Positions 45,005 to 56,148 of a stretch of 64,000 nucleotides of DNA are shown piece after piece. The notes under the pieces were generated by a model. The model saw nothing but the letters and a program-made list of their open reading frames with translations, was not told the origin of the DNA and searched no databases. The stretch's first letter is position 1; each line of letters opens with the position of its first letter. Source of the stretch: Aquatica leii (lineage: Eukaryota; Arthropoda; Insecta; Coleoptera; Lampyridae); NCBI GenBank assembly GCA_035610365.1, contig CM069432.1:282418709-282482708 (forward strand), given 5' to 3'. Both the position numbers and the translations under genes were made by a program.

Positions 45005-47895
45005 TTGGCATTCCTCTTCACCCGGTATATTCGATTGTTAGTTATCTCAGCGTCATTTATTTATCTTTTTTCTTTTTCCTCCTTTTCTTTTCGTTCTATT
45101 ACTTCTTTAATAGTTTTGCTAATTTTGTCCCATTTCATCTCATTCTCTAACATATTTTCTATGACATTTTCGGCATTTATTTCTATGTTTATTTCTTTCT
45201 TTGGCTTTTCCTTTTCCTTTTCCCACCTTTTGCATATAAATACAGTGTGTTCTACTATATGAACCTCTTCGTAACAGTTACATTTTTGGTTATCGCGTCT
45301 TTTATATTTACAGAGATACGCTTTAAAACACCCATGTTCTGTCAGAAATTGGGTTAAGTGATAATTTAGTTCTCCATGGTTCCTAAAGAACCACCCATTT
45401 ATATTTTTTATTGTTTTTTTCGTCCACTGTCTTTTTGTTTTATTTTCAGCCCACTCTTTCTCCCACTTCTTGATAGTATCTTTTCTTACGGTCTTCCATT
45501 CTACTTTGTCTGTATATTTTTGAATTCCCTTTCTTTTATAATCAAATGATTTGTCTTGTTATAATCTGTAGTGCCTTTGTGGATACCATTCTGTAACTTC
45601 TTGCAATTCTAATCCCTGCTTTTCTCTGTATGCTTCTGCTTTTTTTTAAATTTTTCCATTCTCAGGTTCTCTTTCCATATTTCCCATCCATATAATATCC
45701 TGGAATTAGCTATGCTTAGCAGTACCTGCCTTCTTCCCGTGTTGGGTCCGTATATGCTGGGCATTATTTTAGATAACATCATTATAATCTTGTCTGCTTT
45801 TCTTGTTGATTCAATTATATCTGTCCCCATATTCTAATTTTTACCTATACTTATGCCAAGATATTTTATACAATTTTGACTTTTAATCTCCTTATCCTTA
45901 ATGTTGATGGCAATTTCCTTGACTTTGTTTCTGCCTTTAAGTACGATGAGTTCAGTTTTTTCGGTCGCTGTTTTTAGACCATTATCTTCTATTACTTTTA
46001 TTGCTTTTTCCAGTTTCTGCTCTAATTCTTTTCTATTTTTCCCCGTCCCTATTGCAGCCATGTCGTCTGCATACGCTATCATCTCGCATCCTTTTGGTAT
46101 ATGAGTTTCTAGGATATCATCATAGAAAATGTTCCATAGCGTTGGACCTAGTACCGAACCTTGTGGTACCCCGCATGTCAATTTAATTTTTTTTTATCCC
46201 CGACATGTATGTATTTCCCTGTTCTCTAGGTAACTTTTTATTAATTCTATTTGATATGGCGTAATACTTTTATTTTCCATAGCTTCTACTATTTTTTCCC
46301 AACCTGTCTCATTAAAAGCATTTTTAATATCTATTGTCGCCATGGCCACATAGATTCTATTGTTGTGTTTATTTTTTGCCTCCTTTACTATCTTTTGTAG
46401 TTGCTGAACTGCTGTTATCGTGAAGTAGTTTTTTCTGAAACCGTGCTGGTTTTGCGATATTTTATTACCTTTTCGTAGTTCTGTTGTTATCCTATAGTTT
46501 ATAATTTTCTCGTATAACTTTGCGACGGTGTTTATTAGACATATTGGTTGGTACTTTTTTTCTAGCGTTTTTCGATTAATATTAATCTTGCCTGCTTCTA
46601 AGACTTTGGAAATTTCATCTTTGTGATTAGTTGATTAAAGACTTCCTGTAGGATTTCAGGTTTTTCCCTTGCTATTATTTTTATGACTTCAGGGGGCACT
46701 CCGTTAGTCCCGCATGCTTTTTATGCCGTTACATCTTTTCTTTTGTTATTATTGGGATATCCTCTGTTGCTATTTCTAGTTTATTCAATCTCGTTTGTTG
46801 TCTTCTTGGGAACAGATCTTTGGCTAATTTGATTTGTTTTTTGTCAGTTAGGGTTATCGCGTTTTTTTTGCTATTTTATTTACCGTTATTTTATAGGCTA
46901 ACCTCCATGTGTCCCTATCTATATCTTGACAGACTCCCTTCCATTCTTCTCTTTTTTTTTCAATTTTTTTCTTTGATTTCTTTTTTATTTTGCTTATACT
47001 CTATTTTCGCTTCGTTAACACTCTCGTCAGATAGATTTTTTTTCTTGCTTTCTGTGAAGAAATCTTGCTCTTTGGCACTTGTCTCTTATTTCTTTGATTT
47101 GCGGGTTCCACCAATACATTGTTTTTTCCTTCTTACTCTATGTTTATTAAGAGTTTCGTGACAAGCTTGCTTTAAAGCTTTATTTTTTCGGTAATTAGTT
47201 TCTTTATCTTTTCTTCTCTCTTTGCTTTATATTTCCATCAGTGGATTTTTTTTGTTCATCCGCTAGTGTGTTGTTTTTATTCATTACGCTTATATATATA
47301 TTTTTTATGGTCACTGTTGTTTTCTTCCTCGCTTACCTCCCATGTTATTTTACTTTTAAGTAGATGTTTTGAAGCTAATGTTATGTCTACGTATGACTGC
47401 ATTCCCCTTGTTTGAAAAGTAAGAGTTTTTCCTTTATTCAGCACCACTAATTCGATTTCTATTATCCACTCTACCATTCTTTTTTCCTTTGGTGTCCGTA
47501 TATGGAGAGGACCATTCGTGCGCTTTGCAGTTAAAATCCCTTCCTATAATTTTGTTTTTTTTGTGGTTTAGTGTCCTCTGCATCTGTTGTAAACATGCCT
47601 TTATGTCCTCCTCTTTATATCTTGGCGTGGCGTAGCATGAGTATACTCGTAGGTTTTTTGTCTCTATCCACGGGCATCTTTCTTCCTTTCTTGTATCGTG
47701 TATCTTAATTTTATTTGTCGCTATATATATCGCTGCTTCACCATTTTGACTCATAATCCATTTCTTATTTTTATTTACCATGTTTATGTTGGGCTCACTC
47801 ACAAGTGCAAAGTCTATAATTCTTTTTTTACATTTTTGAATTAGCAGATCCATAGCAATTTTTTATCTCCCTGTATTTACTTGGAGGATGTTTAT
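45005..47895 (-). pseudogene. R1-clade LINE ORF2: endonuclease, reverse transcriptase, zinc finger
   Basis: The N-terminus near 47895 reads INILQVNTGR then AMDLLIQKC, the usual start of R1-clade endonucleases, and continues with FALVSEPNIN, WIETKNLRVYSCYATPRY, IIGRDFNCKAHEWSS and, after a frameshift, SYVDITLASKHL. The reverse transcriptase palm (46181-45834) has GVPQGSVLGPTLWNIFYDD, MIAYADDMAAI with the catalytic YADD box, and IKYLGISIG. The thumb follows (ILYGWEIWKENL). The C-terminal zinc finger (about 45350-45230) shows CNCYEEVHIVEHTVFICKRW in the C-x-C ... H ... C spacing typical of the clade, then a basic lysine/glutamate tail to about 45005. The section 46200-47270 holds the first part of the reverse transcriptase in broken frames. 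Confidence 0.85.
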
Positions 47896-48118
47896 TTTTT
47901 GAGCTTCACATTTATTTAGTTTAGGTATTTATATGTATAACCGTATGTATAAGTGTAGTGAATAAGTAAATAGATACTTAAATAAATATATATGTGTGTA
48001 AATAAATATAAAGTATGTATATATAAAGCTCTGGACTTCCAAAACGTTTATATCACAAGTTTTTTATCAAAATTTATGTCTTCGGTTCTTCCGCCGCCGT
48101 CTTATTTTGTCTTTTTAC

Positions 48119-49570
48119 CTATATTATGTATTTTTTCCAGCTGCCGCAGTTCTCTCTACCGGCGCTGTGTCCTTCCTCTTCGTATATTGGGCAGTATGGC
48201 ATTTCTTGGCATTCTCTGTATATGTGTCTTTCTCTTCCGCACGTATTACATAGTTTTGTCCTATCGTTTCCTTTGCACTCTTTTGCGTTATGTCCATACT
48301 CCCAGCTCCTATAACATCTAACTGTCCGATGTTGCTGCATTGTGACGTGGCTATTCTAATTTTTGTTTTTCTAACACTTTATTAGCTGTACCTTTTCTGG
48401 TACCCTAATCGTCACCGCCTTCATGTGGTTTCTGTTAGGCCTAAACACTCCTATTTTTAAGTTTACTATGTCCCCATGTTGTTTTATTGCTTATTCTATA
48501 TCTTTAGTTGTAGTCGTTAGGTCCATTCCCCTGATGATTAAGTTTTTTGTGTTCACTTTTTCTCCGAATTTCTTTAATTTATTTCTTCGTTTCCTTTCTC
48601 TATCTCTTCTTTTATTTTGTTTAACTCTTGTTCGTCCTTTTCTATTGTTATTAACAGTTTTCCTTCTTTAGTACTACTCCTTATAGTTCTGATATTTCGG
48701 TTTCTGCTTTATCTTTAAGGTGTATTCTCATTTTTGCTACCAATTCCTTATAGTTCTTTCCCTTCTGCTCTACGACTAGCGCGTAGCTCCTCCTCTGATT
48801 ATATTGTTTTTCCGTCCTTTGCTGTGCGTCAATTTCCGTTGGTACTATTATGTTTATTATTTTCTTTTTTGACATGAACACAAACTCTACCATTTTTCTT
48901 AATCTATTTACACTCATTGTTTTTAATTTATGCAGCGTTATCGTTTCATCCTCTTCTGTTTCTGCTCTTACGTTTTCCAACTTTTTCCACACATCCTCCT
49001 CCTGTTCTTTATATAATTCTATATAACTTTTATTCTATTTATATTTGCATTATTATTTTTTATTTTCGTTTTAGTTTCTTTTTCCAAGGTTTCTTTTTCC
49101 TCTTTCCCTTTATGTATTTCCGAGTATACTTTACCTATCATTAATCGCAATCTTGAGTTCTCTTCTATTCTTTTTTGGCTACCCATTTTCGTCTGTGCAT
49201 ATGCACTATCCCCCCATTCTTCCTCAGCTACTTTCTTCTATTCTTCATACGTGTTTATATTATCCACATTTTCTATCATCTTTTTTTCTTCTTCTGTTCA
49301 TTTTGTCGTTTGTACAACAATTCCCTTTGTCTCTTTGCTGTGCGTTTGTCTTATATCCGTTTGTGTCTCCGTTTCTATTGTCATTTTTTCTGCTTTCTAC
49401 CATTTGATTTGTTCTAACTGTTCTCTCGCCGACTGTCTGTTTAGGTTAATAATCTGTGCTTCTAACAGCTTAATACATTGTTTAAGTTCTGTTTTTGCGT
49501 TCTGGGTAACTTGCGTCTGCAGTGTCTGAAACGCCCCCGTTGTCCCATCAATCGCCTCGATGATCTCGTA
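48119..49570 (-). pseudogene. R1-clade LINE ORF1: Gag-like RNA-binding protein
   Basis: The end of the protein has three CCHC-type zinc knuckles (CYRSWEYGHNAKEC, CNTCGRERHIYREC, CPIYEEEGHSAGRENC), with a serine and a tyrosine replacing one cysteine each. Upstream (48992-48681) lies the conserved ORF1 core with VRAETEEDETITLHKLKTMS and IVPTEIDAQQRTEKQ; further upstream is low-complexity K/E/N-rich sequence. Such proteins coat the LINE RNA. Frameshifts lie between the core and the knuckles. Confidence 0.75.
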
Positions 49571-50274
49571 TACTATCGGATTTTTTTTCTCTTATGAATG
49601 GCATTCATAAAGTCTTGATCTTTTTCTATTTACAAAGGTATTTGGTATAACCACCTGTTTGTCCTAAAAAGAAATTAACCATCTTAACATCAACACAAAT
49701 CACCCATTTATGTTCACCAGACTATATCTTGTTCATAACCAATGCTGTTTTAAGGCATTTTTCTTTAACTCTGCTTGAATGTGCAATCGGTAAAGACCCT
49801 AGTTTATTATCGTAGTACACTTCAAACTAAGTTTTGGCATTTATCAAACCAGTAATATTTGTGTAATACGCAAAACTATCTTCTTCAGCAAAAAACTGAA
49901 GTAAATCTTTTTCTCGAGTGCGGTAATACAAAATGCTGGTCTCTTTAGTTATGAAATTTATTTTTTTTAACTAGACTCAGTAGAAGATTTTGACATTCCA
50001 AGGTTTCTCTTTAGATGTAGATTGTAGTGATAAAAATGGATCATTTGAACTCCTTACAGGCTAATAGCTGATGTTGAAGTCCGGTAAATTTATTTAGAGC
50101 GGTTCTTCTGGTTAATTCCTGATATATTATTAATACAAAATTAATCGGTAATTCGAGCTCTTTCAGACCACAGTATTATCTGAGTAACATTCTTGTATCT
50201 AATAAACCGCCTGTGCTACCTTCTAGGAAATTTTTTAAAAACTAAGATTTAAATAGTCGTTGTCTAGTGGTTAA

Positions 50275-52273
50275 CAGGTTAACAAAGTTTGTGAATTTAT
50301 TTTTTTACGAAAAAGGTAAGCTATAATATATAAATGTGCATTGTATTGTACCATATCTATACTTTATAGTTATATAACTTTATGTAGGCAAAATAATCCT
50401 TTGTTTAGTCAAAAGTGATCTCATTCTTTGTATCAAATATGTAACAATGGGCCACTAGAGTTAAATCACCCGTCAGCTGTTTGTATCAAATATGTGACAG
50501 TGGACAACAACAACCTACATTTGTAAAGCGGAAAAATATATATGAAATAATTTTCTTTTTCTCAGTTACAAGGAGACGCAACGACGACAAAAGAAAGCAA
50601 TAATTCCCTCCGACGAAAGTGATGGCAATATGTTAGAAGACAGCGACGAAGGATACGAACAGCCATGCAATAAAAACGAAAATATAAACTATGAAATTTC
50701 CTTCTCTGACGACAGCGATGAAATGTCTGAGGACTCTGAAGCAATTCCCTATAGTTCTCAAAGACAGTGTGGTACTAAGGCACCTACAGGACAAAACAAA
50801 ACTCATTGTATTTGGGAGGACGTTGGTGATGATAGAAAAAATGTACCCCAGAAAGCCTAATAGACGTTTTTGGCACAAATAAAGTTGATAGCCCAATTTT
50901 TATTTTAGACACTGTTTTGGTGAAGAACTTCTTAAGTATATTGCTGCGTAGTCAAATTTATACGCGGTCATATATACGATGTCATGTCTCGTAACCGATG
51001 GGAAGAATTGAAAAAGAATTTGCATTTTAATGACAACGCACAAATGCCAAATAAAAATGAGCAATCCAAAAACAAACTACATATATAAAATACGCCCTTT
51101 CGTAAATGCACTACAAAGAAAATTTATGAAGCTTTCACAGGAACAAATGTTGTGCGTGGACGAGCAAATAGTGCCATTCAAAGGCAATTCTAGTCTACCA
51201 CAATACAACCCCAAGAAGCCACATAAATGGGGATACAAAATTTATGTATTATGTAATACTAAAGGTTTGGTGCAAAATTTTGAAATTTATACGGGCAGTA
51301 TTCAACCATTAACAAAATTTCCCGACATCAAACCAAGTGGAAATATTGTTTTGCGAATGGCCGAAGTGATTGCACCAAACGCCAACCATCTTCTGTATTT
51401 TGATAATTGGTTTTCTTCTCCTGCATTGTTTATGGAACTCGCAAAGGTTGGAATTGGTGCACTGGGCACTATAAAAACCAATTGTTTTCCCGGGTTCTTA
51501 TTTTCAAACGACAAAACAATGAAAACCCGTGGTAGAGGTAGTTTTGAGCAGAAGAAAACCATTACTGATAATATAGGGTTGCGTGCCTTGAAGTCGTTTG
51601 ACAGTCATGGGGTTGTTTTAGCATCTACATTTGAAGATTTACGTCCACTCATGACAGTGACCATATTTGACCAAAAATCTAAAAGTAGAAATTGAGTGCC
51701 ACAAAATGGTCCGAACATATAACCAATTTATGAGAGGAGTAGATCTTTTGCACGGATTAAATGCTTATTATATGATTTTGATTCGGTCTAAGAAATTGGC
51801 TGTTGTACAAAGAAGACTGTAATATTCAGAAGATTTCAAAAAATGATCAATCTGATCTATTGCAATTCAGAACTGACGTGGCTACAACTTTATGCAATGA
51901 AGGCAAACAACGAGGTAGACCTGGAAATTCTGCTAATAAAATTGATTTAGATCACGCCAAAAAGAACCATAAGAAACCTGCAAATCCAATTCCCGACTTC
52001 AGTGTTAGAAGAGATGGATGTGTGGACATTTAAATTGCAAAATTTATTTATGTTTGACAAAAAACAAAAATTGTTTTGTACTATTTCATCAATAGCTAAT
52101 GCTATTTGTGTACCATTATGAACCATTGTAACAAATGTGCGACGAAGTCATTTTTTTGCAAAAAAAAATGAAAACCATCAAAATCAACCTATGTCTTTTA
52201 TATATACTAATGTATTTAAAAACGGCATTTTAAAATATTCTATTACCGAGAAGTACCATTGGGCGTTAAGAGG
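50275..52273 (+). mobile_element. piggyBac transposon K
   Basis: The right end reads GGGCGTTAAGAGG followed by TTAA (52274-52277). On the left TTAACAGGTTAAC at 50271 is a plausible but degenerate partner (the inverse of the right end is TTAACCTCTTAACGCCC). The interior holds one plus-strand transposase. Confidence 0.7.
50570..52030 (+). pseudogene. piggyBac transposase (element K)
   Basis: The frame is open from about 50570 (QRRQKKAIIPSDESD), just after a TTTCTCAG acceptor-like site, and gives the acidic tail (EISFSDDSDEMSEDSEA). After a frameshift near 50830 the core appears: DVMSRNRWEELKKNLHFNDN (about 50980), then 51030-51695 with KIRPFVNALQRKFMKLSQEQ, LCVDEQIVPFKGNSSLPQYN (first aspartate), KWGYKIYVLC, YFDNWFSSPALFMELAKVGI (second aspartate) and LGTIKTN. 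A stop at 51693 and a further shift precede TYNQFMRGVDLLHGLNAYY and LLQFRTDVATTLCNEGKQRG. The protein ends at 52030 with no cysteine-rich finger, which B and J have, so the C-terminus is short. Catalytic residues are intact. Confidence 0.9.
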
Positions 52274-52508
52274 TTAACGCCAGATCATTAGACATTGGAA
52301 ATCTTCTCTTTGGGCACCCAGTACTTGTTTTTTGTTTCCAATGGAAAACCAAACACTTCAAATATGCTTGTTTTATTAAATCTTAGACAAACAAAATTTT
52401 TGAAAAATATATTTACCATAAATATTTCAAAAGTTATTTGGATTGTTTACCGCGCCTTTCTTGATGACGCCATGATAGAAACTACAAAAATGTATCTAAA
52501 ACGCGATC

Positions 52509-52536
52509 TTAACCTCTTAATGCCCGCATTTGCAAA
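52509..52536 (+). repeat. Lone piggyBac K-like end
   Basis: TTAACCTCTTAATGCCCGC reproduces the inverse of element K's right terminus (TTAACCTCTTAACGCCC), 232 bp beyond it and facing away. No transposase follows before the mariner, so this is an isolated end of a related, mostly deleted copy. Confidence 0.55.
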
Positions 52537-52715
52537 CAATTGTTTAAAAAAATACTTTAAAGTTAATAAATAGATATTTGAAAGAAAACTTTTCAGTCAA
52601 AATTGCATTTTATTCATTCCGCAAGTAAAAAAGAAATGTTCCTATTATGGAACAATGAGCCATACAATAACAAAATACATGCATAAACTAATAAATTTTT
52701 TTTTAGATATACATA

Positions 52716-53535
52716 CGTGGGTCATTCAAATATAAACCGAAATTTTGTTCATTTGATTTTCGTATTACCGGGAGGAGCGTGGTGCGTCCACCACTTCAGT
52801 ATCGCCATGACTAAACAAGAAGTACCATTGTCTGTTGCGCAACGCATTATTATGCGTTTTCTTGTCAACGAAGATGTAAAACCGAGTGAGGTTTTGAAGA
52901 GACTTCAAACACAGTTCGGTGATGATACACTGAGTAAAACCCAAGTGTTTGATCGGGCCAAACAATTTCGAGATGGTCGTGATAGAGTCGAAAATGAAAG
53001 TCATAAACGGCGACCAGCGACAATGAAGACAATAGACAGGCCGTGCGTGAACTTGTGGAATGCGATCGCCGCATTACGGTTGCCGAGATTGCTTCAGAAG
53101 TTTATCAAAACAAACGACGCCAGCAACCGATTTGCGATGTCCTTCTTCTGCACGGTAACGCACGGCCCCACACAGCAGCTCTAACTCGTGATAAATTGAT
53201 TAATTTACGATGGCCACCTCTTGAACATCCTTCTTACAGTCCAGACTTGTCCCCATGTGACTACCATATGTTTGGTCCACTGAAAGAAGCATTAGGAGGG
53301 GGAAGATTTGAAGACGACGATGCAGTCAAAAAGTACGTGAGCAATTAGCTACTGAACCAGCCATCTTCTTTTTTCTACGATGGGATCAGAAAGCTTCTTA
53401 TCCGATGGAGAAAGTGTATTTCTGTTGAAGGAAACTATGTAGAAAAATGACATAACGTTTTTGTAATTTTATTTATCACCAATAAATGTTAGTTAATTTA
53501 ATTAATTCCGGTTTCTATTTGAATGAATAAGCAGA
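52716..53535 (+). mobile_element. Internally deleted mariner
   Basis: TA (52714-52715) precedes CGTGGGTCATTCAAATATAA, and the inverse, TTTGAATGAATAAGCAG, is followed by an A and TA (53536-53537). Inverted ends share TCATTCAAATA and AAACCG. At 820 bp it lacks roughly 0.5 kb compared with a full mariner. Confidence 0.85.
52807..53450 (+). pseudogene. mariner transposase, internally deleted
   Basis: MTKQEVPLSVAQRIIMRFLV starts at 52807 and is followed by the first helix-turn-helix (DVKPSEVLKRLQTQFGDDTL, SKTQVFDRAKQFRDGRD). A frameshift near 53020 leads to VRELVECDRRITVAEIASEV, where the second helix-turn-helix is cut and joined to QPICDVLLLHGNARPHTAAL. In active mariners the last reads HDNARPHTA, so this catalytic aspartate is glycine here. 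YSPDLSPCDYHMFGPLKEAL carries the third aspartate. A further shift near 53335 precedes RWRKCISVEGNYVEK and a stop at 53450. The first catalytic aspartate lies in the deleted section. Confidence 0.88.
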
Positions 53536-53636
53536 TACTAGATTTTAGAGAGACCTAGAAGGTGCAGTAGAAAACTTAAGTCACTCAATACAAGCAGCAT
53601 CTTAGAAGGCAATACCCGAAGATAAAGCATCTTGGG

Positions 53637-55878
53637 TTGTTCAAGGAACGTTTAAAAAATATTGGAAAAAGAACTAAGAAAAAATGGCAACAAACTCGTT
53701 CACCTCATGACAAAGCTAAATTAAATAAATGTATAAAAAAACTTAAACAACTGTTGCAAGAAGAAACAAATGAAACTATTCTAGGTCTAACGGGAATAGG
53801 GTCGACCGAGTCTTGCTTTGAGACGAGACAAAAAAATTAACACAAGTACAAGTGTGTATTACCAATTAGAGTGGAAGACAGCAGTTGGATAAGATCAAGT
53901 AAAAAGAAAGCAGTTGTATTTTCTGAACTGTTATGGAAACTATCTCAGCCGTTTTCAAGAAAGATTTTGTAAACTGAAGAGACAATACTTAGAAACAATG
54001 GATCAATTAGAGGAACCCATCAAAAAAATTATTATAAAAGATGTACAAAATACTATGCAGTTCAATCTAAATGTAAAAGATGTCTAGGCTGAGACCTTAT
54101 AACTGGCCGGATATTAAAAGAACTTTCAAATAAACTAATTAGGATTATAACCATGTCGTTTAAGGCTGCATTGAAACTGGTACACTATTCATCATACTAG
54201 AAGCTATAATTGTTATAATTTTAATTTGAAAAGCGTCACCACAAATGAGGTCATACCGTTCTATAAGTCTGCTAGCAATCTATCAAAAATATTTGAAAAA
54301 CTACTCTTAAAAAGAGTTAAACCAGTACTTCAAAAACATTTAATTTCGGAACATCAATTTTGGTTTAGAAAAAGACATGCAACAACTGAACAAATACATA
54401 AAGTAGTTTCCATAATCAACTTAACCTTTGAAAATTCACAGTATTGCTCAACTGCGTTTCTTGACGTACCTAGCACACAACATATTTCGCATTTTAAAAT
54501 ATTATATATGTGCAAAGACAATTTCTTGTCAAAGATAAAAACGAGTACTCTGACATGGAGGCTATCTCGTCGGGTGTTCCACAAGGTAGCGTGATAGGAT
54601 CTTTGCTTTATATATTACGAGGGTTGATGTTTTTGCACCGCCCCTGTCCCATTTACAATAAAAAATTGACAAAGATATCATTTTTATTTTTCAATCGAGT
54701 CTTAATTAAGGTTAACAGATTTTTCCCATCGCATTTCTAATGCTTCTCGAAAGAAGGATTGTTCAACCTCTGCAAACCATTAATTTACCAGACATACAAT
54801 TTCATTATCACGTAGTATGAGAAACCGCTATTTTCAACTACTTGTCTAATAGTCGCACGTCGATTTTACAACACGAGATCATTGACTTTCTTAACATCTT
54901 CGTGTATGGTAGCGGTTGTGGGTGCTCCACCTACATGTTCGTCTGTAGACGACTGTCTAACTGTCACATTTAAACTCAAGACACCACTTTTTCACTGTCA
55001 TATGATACTGCAGATTCCCTTAATGTATCCACCAAATCTTCTTGAATTTGCTCAACACGATCCATATTGAGATGTGACTCTCTCAAATTCGGCTTTCTAC
55101 TGTAGTCTCTACATAATTGGTTACAATGTGACGTGATGATAAATAAATGTTTTGATTTATAAATAGGTCAGGGGCAGAGCAACGGGATCAGCCCTCAAAA
55201 CCTCAGAAAACACAATCGCAACCGTTGCAGACAACACTGCAATTATGAAATCCATATCAACCCGGGAGAAGCATCTAGAAGACTACAAAATCATCTTAAT
55301 AAAGTCTATCACTGACTGCAAAAATGACGGCTTACAGGCAAATGAACAAAAATCTACCTAATTAATATTAACTCTGACAAAAGCAACATGTCCTCCAATA
55401 ATGCTCAATAACAACATTCTACCACAAGAAAATTGCGTCAAATACCTCGGTATGCACCTTGATTACTGACTGTCCGGGAAGACTCATATCAGCTTTAAAA
55501 AGAAACAACTAGAATATAAACTCAGTGAACTCTACTGGTTAATAAGAAGATCATTACAATTTGTTTTAAAAAACAAAGTTCTGTTATACAAAACAATGCT
55601 AAAACGAGTGTGGTTATATGGTGGCCAACTTTGGGGCACTACGTCCACCACTAACAGCGTTAAGAATAATAATTGATGCTCGGTGGTTTATTACAAATGA
55701 CACAGTAAGAAATAATCTACGTATTACAACTGTTAAAGAAGTAATTTATAACCATTGTGCCAAATATAGCAAAAGGCTCAAAATGCATCCCACCAGACTA
55801 GCCAAGAGACTACTCACCAAACAAAGTGATACGCGCAGACTTAAAAAATACAAGCCATTTGAACATAGATTTAACTAA
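53637..55878 (+). pseudogene. Jockey-clade LINE reverse transcriptase remnant
   Basis: Pieces in order: the linker KKWQQTRSPHDKAKLNKCIK (53690); FYKSASNLSKIFEKLLLKRV then PVLQKHLISEHQFWFRKRHA (54250-54380), the fingers motif; YCSTAFLDVPSTQ; SSGVPQGSVIGSLLYIL (54570-54620); after the mariner, IATVADNTAIM (55220), where active enzymes read FADDTAIL, so one catalytic aspartate is asparagine; VKYLGMHLDY (55440); LLYKTMLKRVWLYGGQLWGT (55580-55640); and the C-terminal block WFITNDTVRNNLRITTVKEV (55690) to a stop at 55878. Many frameshifts and stops. Confidence 0.82.
54625..55195 (-). pseudogene. mariner-type transposase fragment inside the Jockey LINE
   Basis: On the minus strand VKKWCLEFKCDS (about 54990) is followed by VDDEHVGGAPTTATIHEDVK and NRRATIRQVVENSGFSYYVI, the linker and second helix-turn-helix of mariner transposases. 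After a large deletion FREALEMRWEKSVNLN resembles the C-terminus (RWxKCINxxGDYVEK). An imperfect inverted repeat lies at the edges (CCGCCCCTGTCCCA near 54640, GGTCAGGGGC near 55168). The catalytic domain is gone. Confidence 0.6.
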
Positions 55879-56148
55879 TTCACATTAGGTAATATTACTT
55901 ATTGTCAACCAATAGGCCAAAGTAAACTTTAATAGGCCAAATCTTAATTGATTGAGATTGTAATGTAGAACATGAATCACTGGGTTATTGCCAACATGTT
56001 AAATTTTTATTGTTTTTTTATTTAAGTTTTGTTATGTTTTTGGTTTCGTTAAGCTCAGCTAGTTATACTTATCGTTCTTTATCCAGGACAGATACTAGAT
56101 AAAGTGGATAAAAAAAATATCTACACAAAGTTGAATAGTTTGATTGCA
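55879..56148 (+). other. 3' region of the Jockey LINE
   Basis: No coding sequence. AT-rich DNA following the LINE stop, up to the start of element H; no poly(A) run was identified. Confidence 0.4.

Larger units (their letters stand above)
44888..49590 (-). mobile_element. R1-clade LINE, near full length
   Basis: A run of 11 T (44888-44898) is the poly(A) end of a minus-strand retrotransposon. Above it lie ORF2 (about 45005-47895) and ORF1 (about 48119-49570) in the usual order. About 4.7 kb long, it interrupts family X copy 2. The ORFs carry several frameshifts and stops, so the element is dead, but most domains are present. The 5' end is placed near 49590, where family X resumes. Confidence 0.85.
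44395..50040 (-). pseudogene. Second copy of family X, split by an R1-clade LINE
   Basis: The upstream part (50040-49600) reads NLGMSKSS, YYRTREKDLLQFFAEEDS, FAYYTNITGLIN, GSLPIAHSSRVKEK, WVICVDVKMVNFFLGQTGGY then TKY. The downstream part (44887-44395) continues with LVPVDLNPINTPLVPQD, IILPPLHVILGLM, VKAINNDDECFKYISRKFPN, GTFDGPQIRKLMNNFDF and MSEIEKTA. The LGxQxGYTKY and LPPLHxxLGLM blocks are those of the copy at 1945-2660, and this copy extends the family upstream and in the middle. The R1-clade LINE at 44888-49590 sits exactly between them. Stops and frameshifts are present in both parts and no start is assigned. Function is unknown to me. Confidence 0.72.
53590..56130 (+). mobile_element. 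Jockey-clade LINE, 5'-truncated, with a mariner inside
   Basis: Plus-strand LINE ORF2 from the linker before the reverse transcriptase to the C-terminus, followed by a 3' region of about 250 bp. The second mariner (54625-55195) splits the reverse transcriptase just after the GVPQGS box. The 3' end was not exactly placed. Confidence 0.75.

Noticed and set aside
48917-49529. Plus-strand open frames rich in F, L, S and Y
   Set aside because: Complement of the lysine-rich minus-strand LINE ORF1; shadows only.
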